DNA of 64,000 bases, taken from contig BMSW01000005.1 in assembly GCA_014649355.1 (NCBI GenBank), forward strand, positions 248,001 to 312,000. The letters run 5' to 3'. Shown in pieces: positions 51,032-59,774 of the stretch (position 1 is its first letter; every line of letters begins with the position of its first letter). A program made the translations under genes and the position numbers. This DNA is from Streptomyces althioticus. Lineage in GTDB: Bacteria; Actinomycetota; Actinomycetes; Streptomycetales; Streptomycetaceae. Under the pieces are notes generated by a model. The model worked only from the letters and a program-made list of their open reading frames with translations. It was not told the origin of the DNA and searched no databases.

Positions 51032-52800
51032 CCCTGTCCGACGCCGTGGCGCACCTGTCCCCCCACCGCTGGGCGCGGGCCAACCGACTTCTGATCCGCA
51101 AGGCGCTCGCCGAGTTCGCGCACGAGCGGCTCCTCACGCCCGAGCCGGCCGGTGACGGCCGGTTCGTCGTCCGCAGCGACGACGGCGAGACCCGCTACAC
51201 GTTCGCCGCGAAGCTGCGCGGCCTGGACCACTGGCAGGTCGACGCCGACTCGATCACCCGCCACCGCGACGGCGCCGAGCGGGAGCTGGAGGCGCTGGAC
51301 TTCTTCGTCGAGCTGCAGAAGTCCCTGGGGCTGAGCGACGAGATCCTGCCGGTGTACCTGGAGGAGATCTCCTCCACCCTGTCCGGCACCTGCTACAAGC
51401 TGACCAAGCCGGAGGTCACCTCCGCCGAGCTGGTCGACGCCGGGTTCCAGGCGATCGAGACCGGCATGACCGAGGGCCACCCCTGCTTCGTCGCCAACAA
51501 CGGGCGGCTCGGCTTCGGCGTCCACGAGTACCGGCAGTACGCCCCGGAGGCCGCGAACCCGGTGAGGCTGGTGTGGCTGGCCGCCCACCGCTCGCGGGCC
51601 GCGTTCACGGCGGGCGTGGGCATCGAGTACGAGTCGTTCGTCCGCCAGGAGCTGGGCGAGGAGACCGTCGAGGGCTTCCACGACGTCCTGCGCGCGCAGG
51701 ACCTGGACCCCGCCGACTACCTGCTGATCCCCGTCCACCCCTGGCAGTGGTGGAACAAGCTGTCCGTCACCTTCGCCGCCGAGGTCGCCCGCCGGCACCT
51801 GGTGCTGCTGGGCGAGGGCGACGACGAGTACCTGGCGCAGCAGTCCATACGCACCTTCTTCAACCGCTCCCACCCGGAGAAGCACTATGTGAAGACGGCC
51901 CTGTCCGTCCTCAACATGGGCTTCATGCGGGGCCTGTCCGCCGCCTACATGGAGGCCACCCCGGCGATCAACGACTGGCTGGCCCGCCTGATCGACAACG
52001 ACCCGGTGCTGCGTGACACCGGACTGTCGATCATCCGGGAGCGGGCCGCCGTGGGCTACCGGCACCTGGAGTACGAGCAGGCCACCGACCGCTACTCGCC
52101 GTACCGCAAGATGCTGGCGGCGCTGTGGCGGGAGAGCCCGGTGGCGTCCCTGGAGGACGGCGAGTCGCTGGCCACCATGGCGTCCCTGGTCCACGTCGAC
52201 CACGAGGGCCGGTCCTTCGCCGCCGCCTTGATCGAGCGCTCCGGACTCACCCCGCAGGAGTGGCTGCGGCGCTATCTGCGGGCCTACTACGTCCCGCTGC
52301 TGCACAGCTTCTACGCCTACGACCTGGTGTACATGCCGCACGGCGAGAACGTCATCCTGGTGCTGGAGGACGGCGCGGTGAAGCGCGCGGTCTACAAGGA
52401 CATCGCCGAGGAGATCGCGGTGATGGACCCGGACGCGGTGCTGCCGCCCGAGGTGTCCCGGATCCGCGTCGAGGTCCCGGACGACACCAAGCTGCTGTCG
52501 ATCTTCACGGACGTCTTCGACTGCTTCTTCCGCTTCCTCGCGGCGAACCTCGCCGAGGAGGGCGTCCTCGACGAGGACGGCTTCTGGCGGACGGTCGCGG
52601 AGGTCACCCGGGAGTACCAGGCGTCGGTGCCGGAGCTGGCGGACAAGTTCGCCCGGTACGACATGTTCGCCCCGGAGTTCGCCCTGTCCTGCCTGAACCG
52701 CCTCCAGCTGCGCAACAACAGGCAGATGGTCGACCTGGCGGACCCCTCGGGCGCCCTCCAGCTCGTAGGCACCCTGAAGAACCCGTTGGCGGCCTTCTGA
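51028..52800 (+). CDS. desD: Desferrioxamine synthetase (NIS synthetase)
   Basis: A 590-residue NRPS-independent siderophore synthetase of the IucA/IucC family that oligomerises and cyclises N-hydroxy-N-succinylcadaverine to desferrioxamines, using ATP. TEGHPCFVANNGRLGFGVHE holds the ATP-binding HP motif, DYLLIPVHPWQWWNKLSVTF the second conserved His, and SIRTFFNRSHPEKHYVKTAL plus the C-terminal FerA-type domain YDLVYMPHGENVILVLEDGA follow. Terminal gene of the operon; a strong hairpin follows 25 bp after the stop. Confidence 0.96.
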   Translation: MTLSDAVAHLSPHRWARANRLLIRKALAEFAHERLLTPEPAGDGRFVVRSDDGETRYTFAAKLRGLDHWQVDADSITRHRDGAERELEALDFFVELQKSLGLSDEILPVYLEEISSTLSGTCYKLTKPEVTSAELVDAGFQAIETGMTEGHPCFVANNGRLGFGVHEYRQYAPEAANPVRLVWLAAHRSRAAFTAGVGIEYESFVRQELGEETVEGFHDVLRAQDLDPADYLLIPVHPWQWWNKLSVTFAAEVARRHLVLLGEGDDEYLAQQSIRTFFNRSHPEKHYVKTALSVLNMGFMRGLSAAYMEATPAINDWLARLIDNDPVLRDTGLSIIRERAAVGYRHLEYEQATDRYSPYRKMLAALWRESPVASLEDGESLATMASLVHVDHEGRSFAAALIERSGLTPQEWLRRYLRAYYVPLLHSFYAYDLVYMPHGENVILVLEDGAVKRAVYKDIAEEIAVMDPDAVLPPEVSRIRVEVPDDTKLLSIFTDVFDCFFRFLAANLAEEGVLDEDGFWRTVAEVTREYQASVPELADKFARYDMFAPEFALSCLNRLQLRNNRQMVDLADPSGALQLVGTLKNPLAAF

Positions 52801-52824
52801 CCCGTCTGACCCGTCGAGCGGACC

Positions 52825-52855
52825 AGCCCCCCGGAGTACGGTCCTCCGGGGGGCT
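52825..52855 (+). terminator. Terminator of the desABCD operon
   Basis: Perfect 12-bp stem AGCCCCCCGGAG / CTCCGGGGGGCT with a 7-base loop. Confidence 0.9.
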
Positions 52856-52927
52856 CCCGCCTTCCCCGGCCATCCCTCCCCCAACTCCCGCCCCTGCCAG
52901 GGAGCGTGGCGGTGGAACAATCGCCTC

Positions 52928-53818
52928 ATGGCGGAAATCATCCAGAAGGACGGCACGTGGACGTTCGACGGCGAGACCCTGCGTCTGACCCCCGGCCGCG
53001 ACAAGAACGTCGGCCTGCTCCGCCGCACGCTGGGTGAACTGGCGGTACCGCTGGAGGCGTTGGCGGGCATCTCCCTGGAGCAGGGCAGGAAGTCGGGCCG
53101 GCTGAGGCTCCGGCTGCGCGACGGCGCCGACCCGCTCCTGCACGCGACCGGCGGCCGCCTCACCGAACCGCACGACCCGTACCAACTGGCCGTCGAGTCC
53201 GACCGTTACGGCGTCGCCGAGTACTTCACCGAGGAGGTCCGCACGGCCCTGCTGCTGGAGCAGATCCCGTCAGGTCCGGTGACCGCCTACCTGCTGCCCG
53301 GCCCGCCCCTGCCCCTGTCCGTCTCCGCCGGGGACGGCACCGTCAGCTTCGACGGGGAGCGCGTACGGCTGGAGTGGAACTGGAAGACCGAGGACGCCAA
53401 GTCCGCCGCGGGCCCCCGCACCCTCGCGGTGCAGGACCTGGAGGGCGTGGACTGGCAGCCGGCGGCCGGGCTGGAGAACGGCCACCTGCGCTTCCTCGTG
53501 CGGCACGCCCCCACCAAGGTCCCGGCCAAGTACGACCCGAACGCGGTGGAGCTGTGGGGGTTCAAGAAGGACCCGCTGATGGCCCTGGTCGCCGCCGCCG
53601 TGCAGGCCCGGCTGCCGCACCCGTCCACCCCCGCCGCCCCGGCCCTGGACGGCCCGCGCACCCCCGAGGGCGAACGGCCCGCACCGGCCGGCCCCGCCGA
53701 GGACGACCACGACGCACTCCTGCGCCGGCTGCGGGAACTGGGCGAGCTGCACCGGTCCGGGGTCCTCACCGACGAGGAGTTCACCCTCGCCAAGCAGGCC
53801 GTCCTGAAGCGCATGTAG
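52928..53818 (+). CDS. DUF4429 protein with C-terminal SHOCT domain
   Basis: A 296-residue cytoplasmic protein with two DUF4429 repeats (about 1-110, FDGETLRLTPGRDKNVGLLR; about 130-225, FDGERVRLEWNWKTED). A linker leads to a short SHOCT helical hairpin at 262-296 (LLRRLRELGELHRSGVLTDE, then EFTLAKQAVLKRM). The pleckstrin-like DUF4429 fold and SHOCT are usually protein-interaction modules; no enzymatic function is known to me. It begins 128 bp after desD, beyond the terminator, so it is transcribed independently. Confidence 0.9.
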   Translation: MAEIIQKDGTWTFDGETLRLTPGRDKNVGLLRRTLGELAVPLEALAGISLEQGRKSGRLRLRLRDGADPLLHATGGRLTEPHDPYQLAVESDRYGVAEYFTEEVRTALLLEQIPSGPVTAYLLPGPPLPLSVSAGDGTVSFDGERVRLEWNWKTEDAKSAAGPRTLAVQDLEGVDWQPAAGLENGHLRFLVRHAPTKVPAKYDPNAVELWGFKKDPLMALVAAAVQARLPHPSTPAAPALDGPRTPEGERPAPAGPAEDDHDALLRRLRELGELHRSGVLTDEEFTLAKQAVLKRM

Positions 53819-53836
53819 AGGCCACCCGGCTCGGCC

Positions 53837-53860
53837 TGCCCGAAATCGGGCACGTTTCTT
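53837..53860 (+). terminator. Terminator after the DUF4429 gene
   Basis: TGCCCGA-AA-TCGGGCA hairpin followed by CGTTTCTT, one of the few T-containing tails in this window, 18 bp after the stop. A second small hairpin CGTTTC/GAAACG overlaps the tail. Confidence 0.6.
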
Positions 53861-53893
53861 GCGAAACGGTCTCCGGTACTCCAGGATCATCGG

Positions 53894-54151
53894 GTGCACG
53901 ACGAACTTGTCGATCATCTGACGCGGTCCACGCCCCTCAGCCGGGGCGAGGCGCTGCGTGTGATCCAGGACGTGCTCGCCTACTTCGACGAGACGACCGA
54001 GGAGTACGTCCGTCGCCGCCACCGCGAGCTCCAGGCCCAGGGCCTGGTGAACGCGACGATCTTCCAACGGATCGAGGCGGACCTGAGATACCGCGCGGTG
54101 GCGCCGCCCGAGCTCTCGCTCCGGCAGCTGCGCCGCATCGTCTACGGCTAG
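53894..54151 (+). CDS. Small conserved helical protein upstream of glmS
   Basis: An 85-residue protein from GTG 53894 with AGGA upstream. It is mostly helical and charged (LSRGEALRVIQDVLAYFDET, then TEEYVRRRHRELQAQGLVN and RIEADLRYRAV). No domain is recognised, but the tight spacing to glmS (12 bp), coding-like base use and a sensible start support a real gene co-transcribed with glmS. The pattern of a helix-rich N-half and IFQRIEADLR resembles small helical regulators; this is speculative. Confidence 0.75.
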   Translation: MHDELVDHLTRSTPLSRGEALRVIQDVLAYFDETTEEYVRRRHRELQAQGLVNATIFQRIEADLRYRAVAPPELSLRQLRRIVYG

Positions 54152-54163
54152 GAACATACCTGT

Positions 54164-55981
54164 ATGTGCGGAATCGTCGGTTACATCGGCAGGCGTGAGG
54201 TCGCCCCCCTGCTGCTCGAGGGCCTCCAGCGTCTGGAGTACCGCGGCTACGACTCGGCGGGCATCGCCGTGACCTCCCCCAGGACGGGGACCCTGAAGAC
54301 GGTCAAGGCCAAGGGCCGGGTGCGCGACCTGGAGGCCAAGGTCCCGGCGCGCTTCAAGGGCACCACCGGTATCGCCCACACCCGCTGGGCCACCCACGGC
54401 GCCCCGTCCGACGTGAACGCCCACCCGCACCTGGACGCCGAGGGCAAGGTCGCCGTCGTCCACAACGGCATCATCGACAACGCCGCCGACCTGCGCCGCA
54501 AGCTGGAGGCGGACGGCGTCGAGTTCCTCTCCGAGACCGACACCGAGGTCCTCACCCACCTCATCGCCCGCTCGCAGGCCGAGAAGCTCGAGGACAAGGT
54601 CCGCGAGACGGTCCGCCTGATCGAGGGCACCTACGGCATCGCCGTGCTGCACGCCGACTTCCCGGACCGCATCGTCGTCGCCCGCAACGGCTCGCCGGTC
54701 GTCCTCGGCATCGGCGAGAAGGAGATGTTCGTCGCCTCGGACATCGCCGCGCTGGTCGCCCACACCCGCCAGATAGTCACCCTCGACGACGGCGAGATGG
54801 CCACCCTCAAGGCCGACGACTTCCGCACCTACACCACGGAGGGCACGCGGACCACCGCCGAGCCCACCACCGTGGAGTGGGAGGCCGCCTCCTACGACAT
54901 GGGCGGCCACGACACGTACATGCACAAGGAGATCCACGAGCAGGCCGAGGCCGTGGACCGCGTGCTGCGCGGCCGGATCGACGACCGCTTCTCCACCGTG
55001 CACCTGGGCGGCCTCAACCTGGACGCCCGCGAGGCCCGCCGCATCCGCCGTGTGAAGATCCTCGGCTGCGGCACCTCGTACCACGCCGGCATGATCGGCG
55101 CGCAGATGATCGAGGAGCTCGCCCGCATCCCCGCCGACGCCGAGCCGGCCTCCGAGTTCCGCTACCGCAACGCGGTCGTCGACCCCGACACCCTGTACGT
55201 CGCGGTCTCCCAGTCCGGTGAGACGTACGACGTGCTGGCCGCCGTGCAGGAGCTGAAGCGCAAGGGCGCCCGGGTGCTCGGCGTGGTCAACGTGGTGGGC
55301 TCCGCGATCGCCCGCGAGGCCGACGGCGGCGTCTACGTGCACGCGGGACCCGAGGTCTGCGTCGTCTCCACGAAGTGCTTCACCAACACCACGGTCGCCT
55401 TCGCGCTGCTCGCCCTGCACCTGGGCCGCACCCGTGACCTGTCCGTGCGCGACGGCAAGCGGATCATCGAGGGCCTGCGCCGCCTTCCCGCCCAGATCGC
55501 CGAGATGCTGGAGCAGGAGGAGGAGATCAAGAAGCTGGCGCTGGAGTACGCCGAGGCCCGCTCGATGCTCTTCATCGGCCGCGTCCGGGGCTACCCGGTG
55601 GCCCGCGAGGCCTCCCTGAAGCTCAAGGAGGTCTCCTACATCCACGCCGAGGCCTACCCGGCCTCCGAGCTGAAGCACGGCCCGCTGGCCCTGATCGAGC
55701 CGGCCCTCCCGACGGTCGCCATCGTCCCGGACGACGACCTGCTGGAGAAGAACCGCGCGGCCATGGAGGAGATCAAGGCCCGCAGCGGCCGGATCGTCGC
55801 CGTGGCGCACCAGGAGCAGGAGAAGGCGGACCACACGATCGTGGTTCCCAAGAACGAGGACGAGCTGGACCCGATCCTCATGGGCATCCCGCTCCAGCTC
55901 CTCGCCTACCACACGGCCCTGGCCCTCGGCCGGGACATCGACAAGCCCCGCAACCTGGCGAAGTCGGTCACGGTCGAGTAG
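54164..55981 (+). CDS. glmS: Glutamine--fructose-6-phosphate aminotransferase
   Basis: A 605-residue enzyme making glucosamine-6-phosphate for wall synthesis. The N-terminal glutaminase has the nucleophile Cys directly after Met (MCGIVGYIGRREVAPLLLEG), THTRWATHGAPSDVNAHPH and HNGIIDNAADLR. Two SIS isomerase domains (about 285-420 and 455-590) carry ILGCGTSYHAGMIGAQMIEE, SQSGETYDVLAA and FIGRVRGYPVAREASLKLKE. The C-terminus DKPRNLAKSVTVE is the usual one. Streptomyces often have two glmS genes and I cannot say which this is. Confidence 0.96.
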   Translation: MCGIVGYIGRREVAPLLLEGLQRLEYRGYDSAGIAVTSPRTGTLKTVKAKGRVRDLEAKVPARFKGTTGIAHTRWATHGAPSDVNAHPHLDAEGKVAVVHNGIIDNAADLRRKLEADGVEFLSETDTEVLTHLIARSQAEKLEDKVRETVRLIEGTYGIAVLHADFPDRIVVARNGSPVVLGIGEKEMFVASDIAALVAHTRQIVTLDDGEMATLKADDFRTYTTEGTRTTAEPTTVEWEAASYDMGGHDTYMHKEIHEQAEAVDRVLRGRIDDRFSTVHLGGLNLDAREARRIRRVKILGCGTSYHAGMIGAQMIEELARIPADAEPASEFRYRNAVVDPDTLYVAVSQSGETYDVLAAVQELKRKGARVLGVVNVVGSAIAREADGGVYVHAGPEVCVVSTKCFTNTTVAFALLALHLGRTRDLSVRDGKRIIEGLRRLPAQIAEMLEQEEEIKKLALEYAEARSMLFIGRVRGYPVAREASLKLKEVSYIHAEAYPASELKHGPLALIEPALPTVAIVPDDDLLEKNRAAMEEIKARSGRIVAVAHQEQEKADHTIVVPKNEDELDPILMGIPLQLLAYHTALALGRDIDKPRNLAKSVTVE

Positions 55982-55986
55982 GCCGC

Positions 55987-56040
55987 CCAAGGGGCGCGGG
56001 GAACTGCGCGACAAGCCCCCACCCACCCGCACAGGCCGTG
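55987..56040. repeat. Single copy of the GGGGCGCGGGGAACTGCGCG repeat
   Basis: AAGGGGCGCGGGGAACTGCG and the following CGACAAGCCCCCACCCACCC, directly after the glmS stop, matching one unit of arrays A-C. Confidence 0.85.
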
Positions 56041-56049
56041 CAAACAGAA

Positions 56050-56088
56050 CGGGCCCCTACGTGTTGCCGATCAACACGTAGGGGCCCG
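56050..56088. terminator. Strong bidirectional terminator between glmS and the stress protein gene
   Basis: Perfect 17-bp stem CGGGCCCCTACGTGTTG / CAACACGTAGGGGCCCG with a 5-base loop, between convergent genes. Confidence 0.92.
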
Positions 56089-56104
56089 CCTGTGCAAGCT
56101 CACG

Positions 56105-56632
56105 TCATGGAATGACGACAACAGGCCGCTGCGCCCGCTTCGCCAGCCTCCCCGCGACCGACCCGAACAGCCGCCCCACGAGCCCGTGGGTGGAACCCAC
56201 GACGATCGCGTCCGCCTCGTACTCCCGCCCCACCTCTTCGAGTTCGTGGCAGATGTCCCCGCCCCGCTCGACGAGGATCCACGGCACCTCGGCCAGGTAG
56301 TCCGCACAGGCGAGCTCCAGCCCCAGCACCTCCGTGCGGTGGTCCGGGACGTCCACGAAGACCGGCGGCTCGCAGCCCGCCCACACCGTGGTGGGCAGCC
56401 GGTTCGCCACATGGACGATGATCAGTCCGGACCCGGAGCGCCGCGCCATGCCGATGGCGTACGCGAGGGCCCGTTCACTGGACGTGGAACCGTCGAAGCC
56501 GACCACCACCCCGTGCCGGAAGGCGGGGTCGCACGCATGGCGTGGTTCCTCCGCCGCCAGGGGTTCGGCCGCCGTCGGATCGGCGACCGGCCGCTTGCGG
56601 TCCGCGGGTTCGAAGAATTCGTGACCGGCCAT
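56105..56632 (-). CDS. Universal stress protein (UspA family)
   Basis: A 175-residue single-domain Usp. After a disordered 35-residue N-terminus the domain starts HGVVVGFDGSTSSERALAYA. The ATP-binding pattern G-2x-G-9x-G(S/T) is present in VVGSTHGLVGRLFGSVAGRL, so it is likely an ATP-binding Usp acting in stress or low-oxygen survival. It converges on glmS. Confidence 0.93.
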   Translation of the reverse strand: MAGHEFFEPADRKRPVADPTAAEPLAAEEPRHACDPAFRHGVVVGFDGSTSSERALAYAIGMARRSGSGLIIVHVANRLPTTVWAGCEPPVFVDVPDHRTEVLGLELACADYLAEVPWILVERGGDICHELEEVGREYEADAIVVGSTHGLVGRLFGSVAGRLAKRAQRPVVVIP

Positions 56633-56822
56633 GGCTGTCTCGGGGTTGTGATCCTTTTATGGGGACGACAGTGTGCGGCGGAGCTGTGTCCGGGAAGTAT
56701 CTTCCCAACCCCATACCCCCAAGGGTACGGCGGCACGCCTCCTGGGCCCAGATCCCGCGCGAGCCGGGAGGCGGGTTCCCCGGAGCATGCACGAGGGTCC
56801 GCCCACGACGCAACGGTTGCTG

Positions 56823-56944
56823 GCCTGTACAGGCGGTTTGCGGGGTATTCGCTTGACACCTGAACCATCGCACCGGTGACACCCGAACCGTCCGCACCGG
56901 ACGCCCCACACGTGACCGACGGACGCCCCGCGCGTGACCGACGG
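56823..56944. repeat. Palindrome and two sets of tandem 22-24-bp repeats
   Basis: The 12-bp perfect palindrome GCCTGTACAGGC (56823-56834) is followed by TGACACCTGAACCATCGCACCGG (one unit, 56854-56876) and a diverged second unit (56877-56900). A 22-bp direct repeat pair then follows: ACGCCCCACACGTGACCGAC plus GG (56901-56922) and ACGCCCCGCGCGTGACCGAC plus GG (56923-56944). They lie in the 394-bp gap between the divergent Usp and small membrane-protein genes; the rest of the gap shows no gene. Confidence 0.75.
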
Positions 56945-57026
56945 GCGGCCCGCCCGTTGGGATGGTGGAACCACGACGAGAACCACACGAGAGCCACGAC
57001 GGCTCCCCGCGACAGGAAGCGCCCCG

Positions 57027-57284
57027 ATGCCCCGCCCCGCCCACGCACCCGTCCGGCCCCCGGAGGACGATCTCCTGCGCTGGGCGGCGTTCGGCTGCCT
57101 GCTGGCCCCGGCGGTCCTCCTGTGGCGCGGGGCGCCCTTCCTCACCGCGGCCGGCGTGGCCTGCGGCCTGGCGGCCGTCACCGCCGCCTCCCGCGTGCTG
57201 ATCCGCCGCTCCCGGCGCGCCCGCGTCTCTTCCCATGCGCGGGCGTACGCCCCACGGGACGCCGTAGACTCACCGGCCGGTTGA
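57027..57284 (+). CDS. Small membrane protein upstream of adpA
   Basis: An 85-residue protein from ATG 57027 with AGGAA eight bases upstream. A short Pro-rich N-terminus is followed by two hydrophobic helices (about residues 18-33, LLRWAAFGCLLAPAVLLW, and 36-58, PFLTAAGVACGLAAVTAASR) and a basic tail. No known domain. It sits at the position where a small membrane protein precedes adpA in other Streptomyces, as far as I recall. Confidence 0.72.
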   Translation: MPRPAHAPVRPPEDDLLRWAAFGCLLAPAVLLWRGAPFLTAAGVACGLAAVTAASRVLIRRSRRARVSSHARAYAPRDAVDSPAG

Positions 57285-57662
57285 CCGGTTTCCGCACCCC
57301 CGCCCGTCTCTTTTCAGCCAACTTCCGGTTCTGGCGCACCCGGTGCCGTGACCACCCCCCAACCCCCGTTCCACCTGCACGGAAAGCACCTCGCGGGCCC
57401 CGCGCACCCTACGTGCTTTGGCCACCGCGACGAGGCGCACTTCCCTGCACGGCGCGCGAGTGCAACGCTTCGTGATCGAATGCTTCACGCCAAGTTGCCA
57501 AGTCGACAATGCACCGAGTGCCGAACTGGCCACCGGTGCGCGACGGGACACAGTAGATTCGATCTTGACTGTCTTACGGCGGGGGACTCGTGCAGGACCG
57601 AGGGGAAACGTGCAGGAGCGACACAACCGAGGAGCCGCGACCACCGAGGGGGGCTTAGCAGG
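57285..57662 (+). promoter_or_regulatory. adpA upstream region
   Basis: A 378-bp non-coding gap, long for this window, consistent with the complex promoter of adpA. CAGTAGATTC at 57551-57560 contains TAGATT, a good -10-like hexamer. TTGACT lies at 57565-57570. A G-rich GAGGGGGG ribosome site precedes ATG 57663. No classical A-factor receptor palindrome was found with confidence. Confidence 0.5.
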
Positions 57663-58898
57663 ATGAGCCACGACTCCACTGCCGCGCCGGAAAACGCGGC
57701 CCGGAAACTCTCCGGGCGCCGCCGCAAGGAGATCGTCGCGGTGCTGCTGTTCAGCGGCGGCCCCATTTTCGAGAGTTCCATACCGCTGTCGGTGTTCGGG
57801 GTTGACCGCCAGGACGCCGGCGTACCGCGCTACCGCCTGCTGGTGTGCGGCGGCGAAGAGGGCCCGCTGCGGACCACAGGGGGCCTGGAACTCACCGCGC
57901 CACACGGCCTGGAGGCGATATCCCGGGCGGGCACCGTCGTGGTGCCGGCCTGGCGATCGATCACCTCCCCGCCGCCGGACGACGCCCTGGACGCGCTGCG
58001 CCGGGCCCACGAGGAGGGCGCCCGCATCGTCGGGCTGTGCACCGGCGCCTTCGTCCTCGCGGCGGCGGGTCTGCTGGACGGCCGTCCGGCGACCACCCAC
58101 TGGATGTACGCGCCGACGCTGGCCAAGCGCTATCCGTCGGTGCACGTCGATCCACGCGAGCTGTTCGTGGACGACGGTGACGTGCTGACGTCCGCGGGCA
58201 CCGCGGCCGGCATCGACCTGTGTCTGCACATCGTGCGCACGGACCACGGCAACGAGGCGGCCGGCGCGCTCGCCCGCCGCCTGGTGGTCCCCCCGCGCCG
58301 CAGCGGCGGCCAGGAGCGCTACCTCGACAGGTCTTTACCGGAGGAGATCGGCGCCGACCCGCTCGCCGAGGTCGTCGCCTGGGCGCTGGAGCACCTCCAC
58401 GAGCAGTTCGACGTGGAGACGCTCGCCGCCCGCGCGTACATGAGCCGCCGTACCTTCGACCGCCGGTTCCGCTCGCTGACCGGCAGCGCGCCGCTGCAGT
58501 GGCTGATCACGCAGCGGGTGCTCCAGGCGCAGCGCCTGCTGGAGACGTCGGACTACTCGGTCGACGAGGTGGCCGGACGCTGCGGCTTCCGCTCGCCCGT
58601 CGCGCTGCGCGGCCACTTCCGGCGCCAGCTCGGCTCGTCCCCGGCCGCCTACCGGGCCGCGTACCGGGCACGGCGTCCGCAGGCCGAGCGGGGCCAGGAC
58701 GACGGGACCGCGCACGGCGCCCAGGCGGGCGGCATCCCGGCCGGCCGGCCGGAGCCCGCGGGGCACTCGATGCCGCAGCAGCTGCACTCGGACGGAGGGG
58801 TCCCGCACCAGGCGCGCCGGACGGCGGCGGCCGGCGCGCTGGGCTCGCCCCTCACCGCGTCGGCGCCGGGCGTCCCCGGGCAGCGCGGCGCGCCCTGA
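57663..58898 (+). CDS. adpA: AdpA pleiotropic AraC-family regulator of development
   Basis: A 411-residue master regulator of morphological differentiation and secondary metabolism. The N-terminal DJ-1/ThiJ-PfpI dimerisation domain (about 22-200) has VAVLLFSGGPIFESSIPLSV and ARIVGLCTGAFVLAAAGLL. The C-terminal AraC domain (about 235-340) has two helix-turn-helices (VETLAARAYMSRRTFDRRFR and YSVDEVAGRCGFRSPVALRG). The low-complexity tail to 411 is typical. Residue 225, in the linker, is encoded by TTA, the codon read only by bldA tRNA, so translation depends on bldA. Followed by a strong terminator and orn. Confidence 0.96.
   Translation: MSHDSTAAPENAARKLSGRRRKEIVAVLLFSGGPIFESSIPLSVFGVDRQDAGVPRYRLLVCGGEEGPLRTTGGLELTAPHGLEAISRAGTVVVPAWRSITSPPPDDALDALRRAHEEGARIVGLCTGAFVLAAAGLLDGRPATTHWMYAPTLAKRYPSVHVDPRELFVDDGDVLTSAGTAAGIDLCLHIVRTDHGNEAAGALARRLVVPPRRSGGQERYLDRSLPEEIGADPLAEVVAWALEHLHEQFDVETLAARAYMSRRTFDRRFRSLTGSAPLQWLITQRVLQAQRLLETSDYSVDEVAGRCGFRSPVALRGHFRRQLGSSPAAYRAAYRARRPQAERGQDDGTAHGAQAGGIPAGRPEPAGHSMPQQLHSDGGVPHQARRTAAAGALGSPLTASAPGVPGQRGAP
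58335..58337 (+). promoter_or_regulatory. In-frame TTA codon of adpA (bldA control)
   Basis: TCT-TTA-CCG (Ser-Leu-Pro) at codon 225, in frame with ATG 57663, between the dimerisation and DNA-binding domains. This is where other Streptomyces adpA genes carry their TTA. Confidence 0.95.
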
Positions 58899-58905
58899 GG
58901 TGACC

Positions 58906-58946
58906 GCGGTGAGGGCCGGAGGCCGTGTGCCTCCGGCCCTCACCGC
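58906..58946 (+). terminator. Terminator after adpA
   Basis: Perfect 18-bp stem (58906-58923 with 58929-58946; GCGGTGAGGGCCGGAGGC on the left) and a 5-base loop, 8 bp after the adpA stop, so adpA is mostly separated from orn. Confidence 0.92.
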
Positions 58947-59053
58947 TGCGCGGCACGGCCTCACCGCCGGCCTCACCGCCGTACGGCGAATCCCGGGAAT
59001 CCCCGCTTCACCACCCGGTCACGCCCGGCGTCACGCACCGTAAGGTGAGACAC

Positions 59054-59656
59054 ATGAACGATCGCATGGTGTGGATCGACTGCGAGATGACCGGCCTCTC
59101 GCTGTCGGACGACGCGCTCATCGAGGTGGCCGCCCTCGTGACCGACTCCGAGCTGAACGTGCTCGGCGAGGGCGTCGACATCGTCGTCCGCCCGCCCGAG
59201 CGGGCCCTGGAGACGATGCCGGAGGTGGTGCGCGCGATGCACACCGCGTCGGGGCTGCTCGAGGAGCTGCCGAACGGCACGACGCTCGAGGACGCCGAGC
59301 AGCGGGTCCTCGCGTACATCAAGGAGCACGTCAAGGAGCCCGGCAAGGCGCCCCTGTGCGGGAACTCCGTCGGCACCGACCGCGGCTTCCTGCTGCGCGA
59401 CATGCCGACCCTGGAGAGCTACCTGCACTACCGGATCGTCGACGTGTCCAGCATCAAGGAGCTGGCCCGCCGCTGGTACCCGCGGGCGTACTTCAACAGC
59501 CCCGAGAAGAACGGCAACCACCGGGCGCTCGCCGACATCCGCGAGTCCATCGCGGAGCTGCGCTACTACCGGGAGGCCGTCTTCGTGCCGCAGCCGGGGC
59601 CCGACTCCGACACCGCGAAGAAGATCGCGGCGAAGCACGTCCTGCCTGCTCAGTAG
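59054..59656 (+). CDS. orn: Oligoribonuclease
   Basis: A 200-residue DEDDh 3'-5' exoribonuclease that degrades nanoRNA and the c-di-GMP breakdown product pGp[18 protein letters not shown] supplies Asp9 and Glu11, [20 protein letters not shown] the next Asp, and [18 protein letters not shown] the His and last Asp. ATG 59054 follows AAGGTGAG. Downstream position after adpA is conserved in Streptomyces; loss of orn is known to affect development through dinucleotide accumulation. Confidence 0.96.
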   Translation: MNDRMVWIDCEMTGLSLSDDALIEVAALVTDSELNVLGEGVDIVVRPPERALETMPEVVRAMHTASGLLEELPNGTTLEDAEQRVLAYIKEHVKEPGKAPLCGNSVGTDRGFLLRDMPTLESYLHYRIVDVSSIKELARRWYPRAYFNSPEKNGNHRALADIRESIAELRYYREAVFVPQPGPDSDTAKKIAAKHVLPAQ

Positions 59657-59774
59657 GGACGTCGAGGGGGCGCAGGGGGGCCGCGCGGAAAGGTGTGCGC
59701 GAGCACCCCTTCGGACCCTGTACACTTTTTCTCGGCCGGTCGGGGAAGTCACTGACCTCCCGGAACCAGGCCGT

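Noticed and set aside
45571..52800. des cluster as a new siderophore system
   Set aside because: Gene order, family motifs and iron boxes are those of the well-known desferrioxamine cluster.
56476..57236. Overlapping plus/minus frames in the Usp-adpA gap as genes
   Set aside because: Only the frame from 57027 has a ribosome site and membrane segments; the others follow repeat and GC bias.
59697..59726. TACACT at 59721 as a tRNA-His promoter
   Set aside because: The hexamer is good and well placed, but no -35-like sequence lies 16-19 bp upstream; left uncalled.
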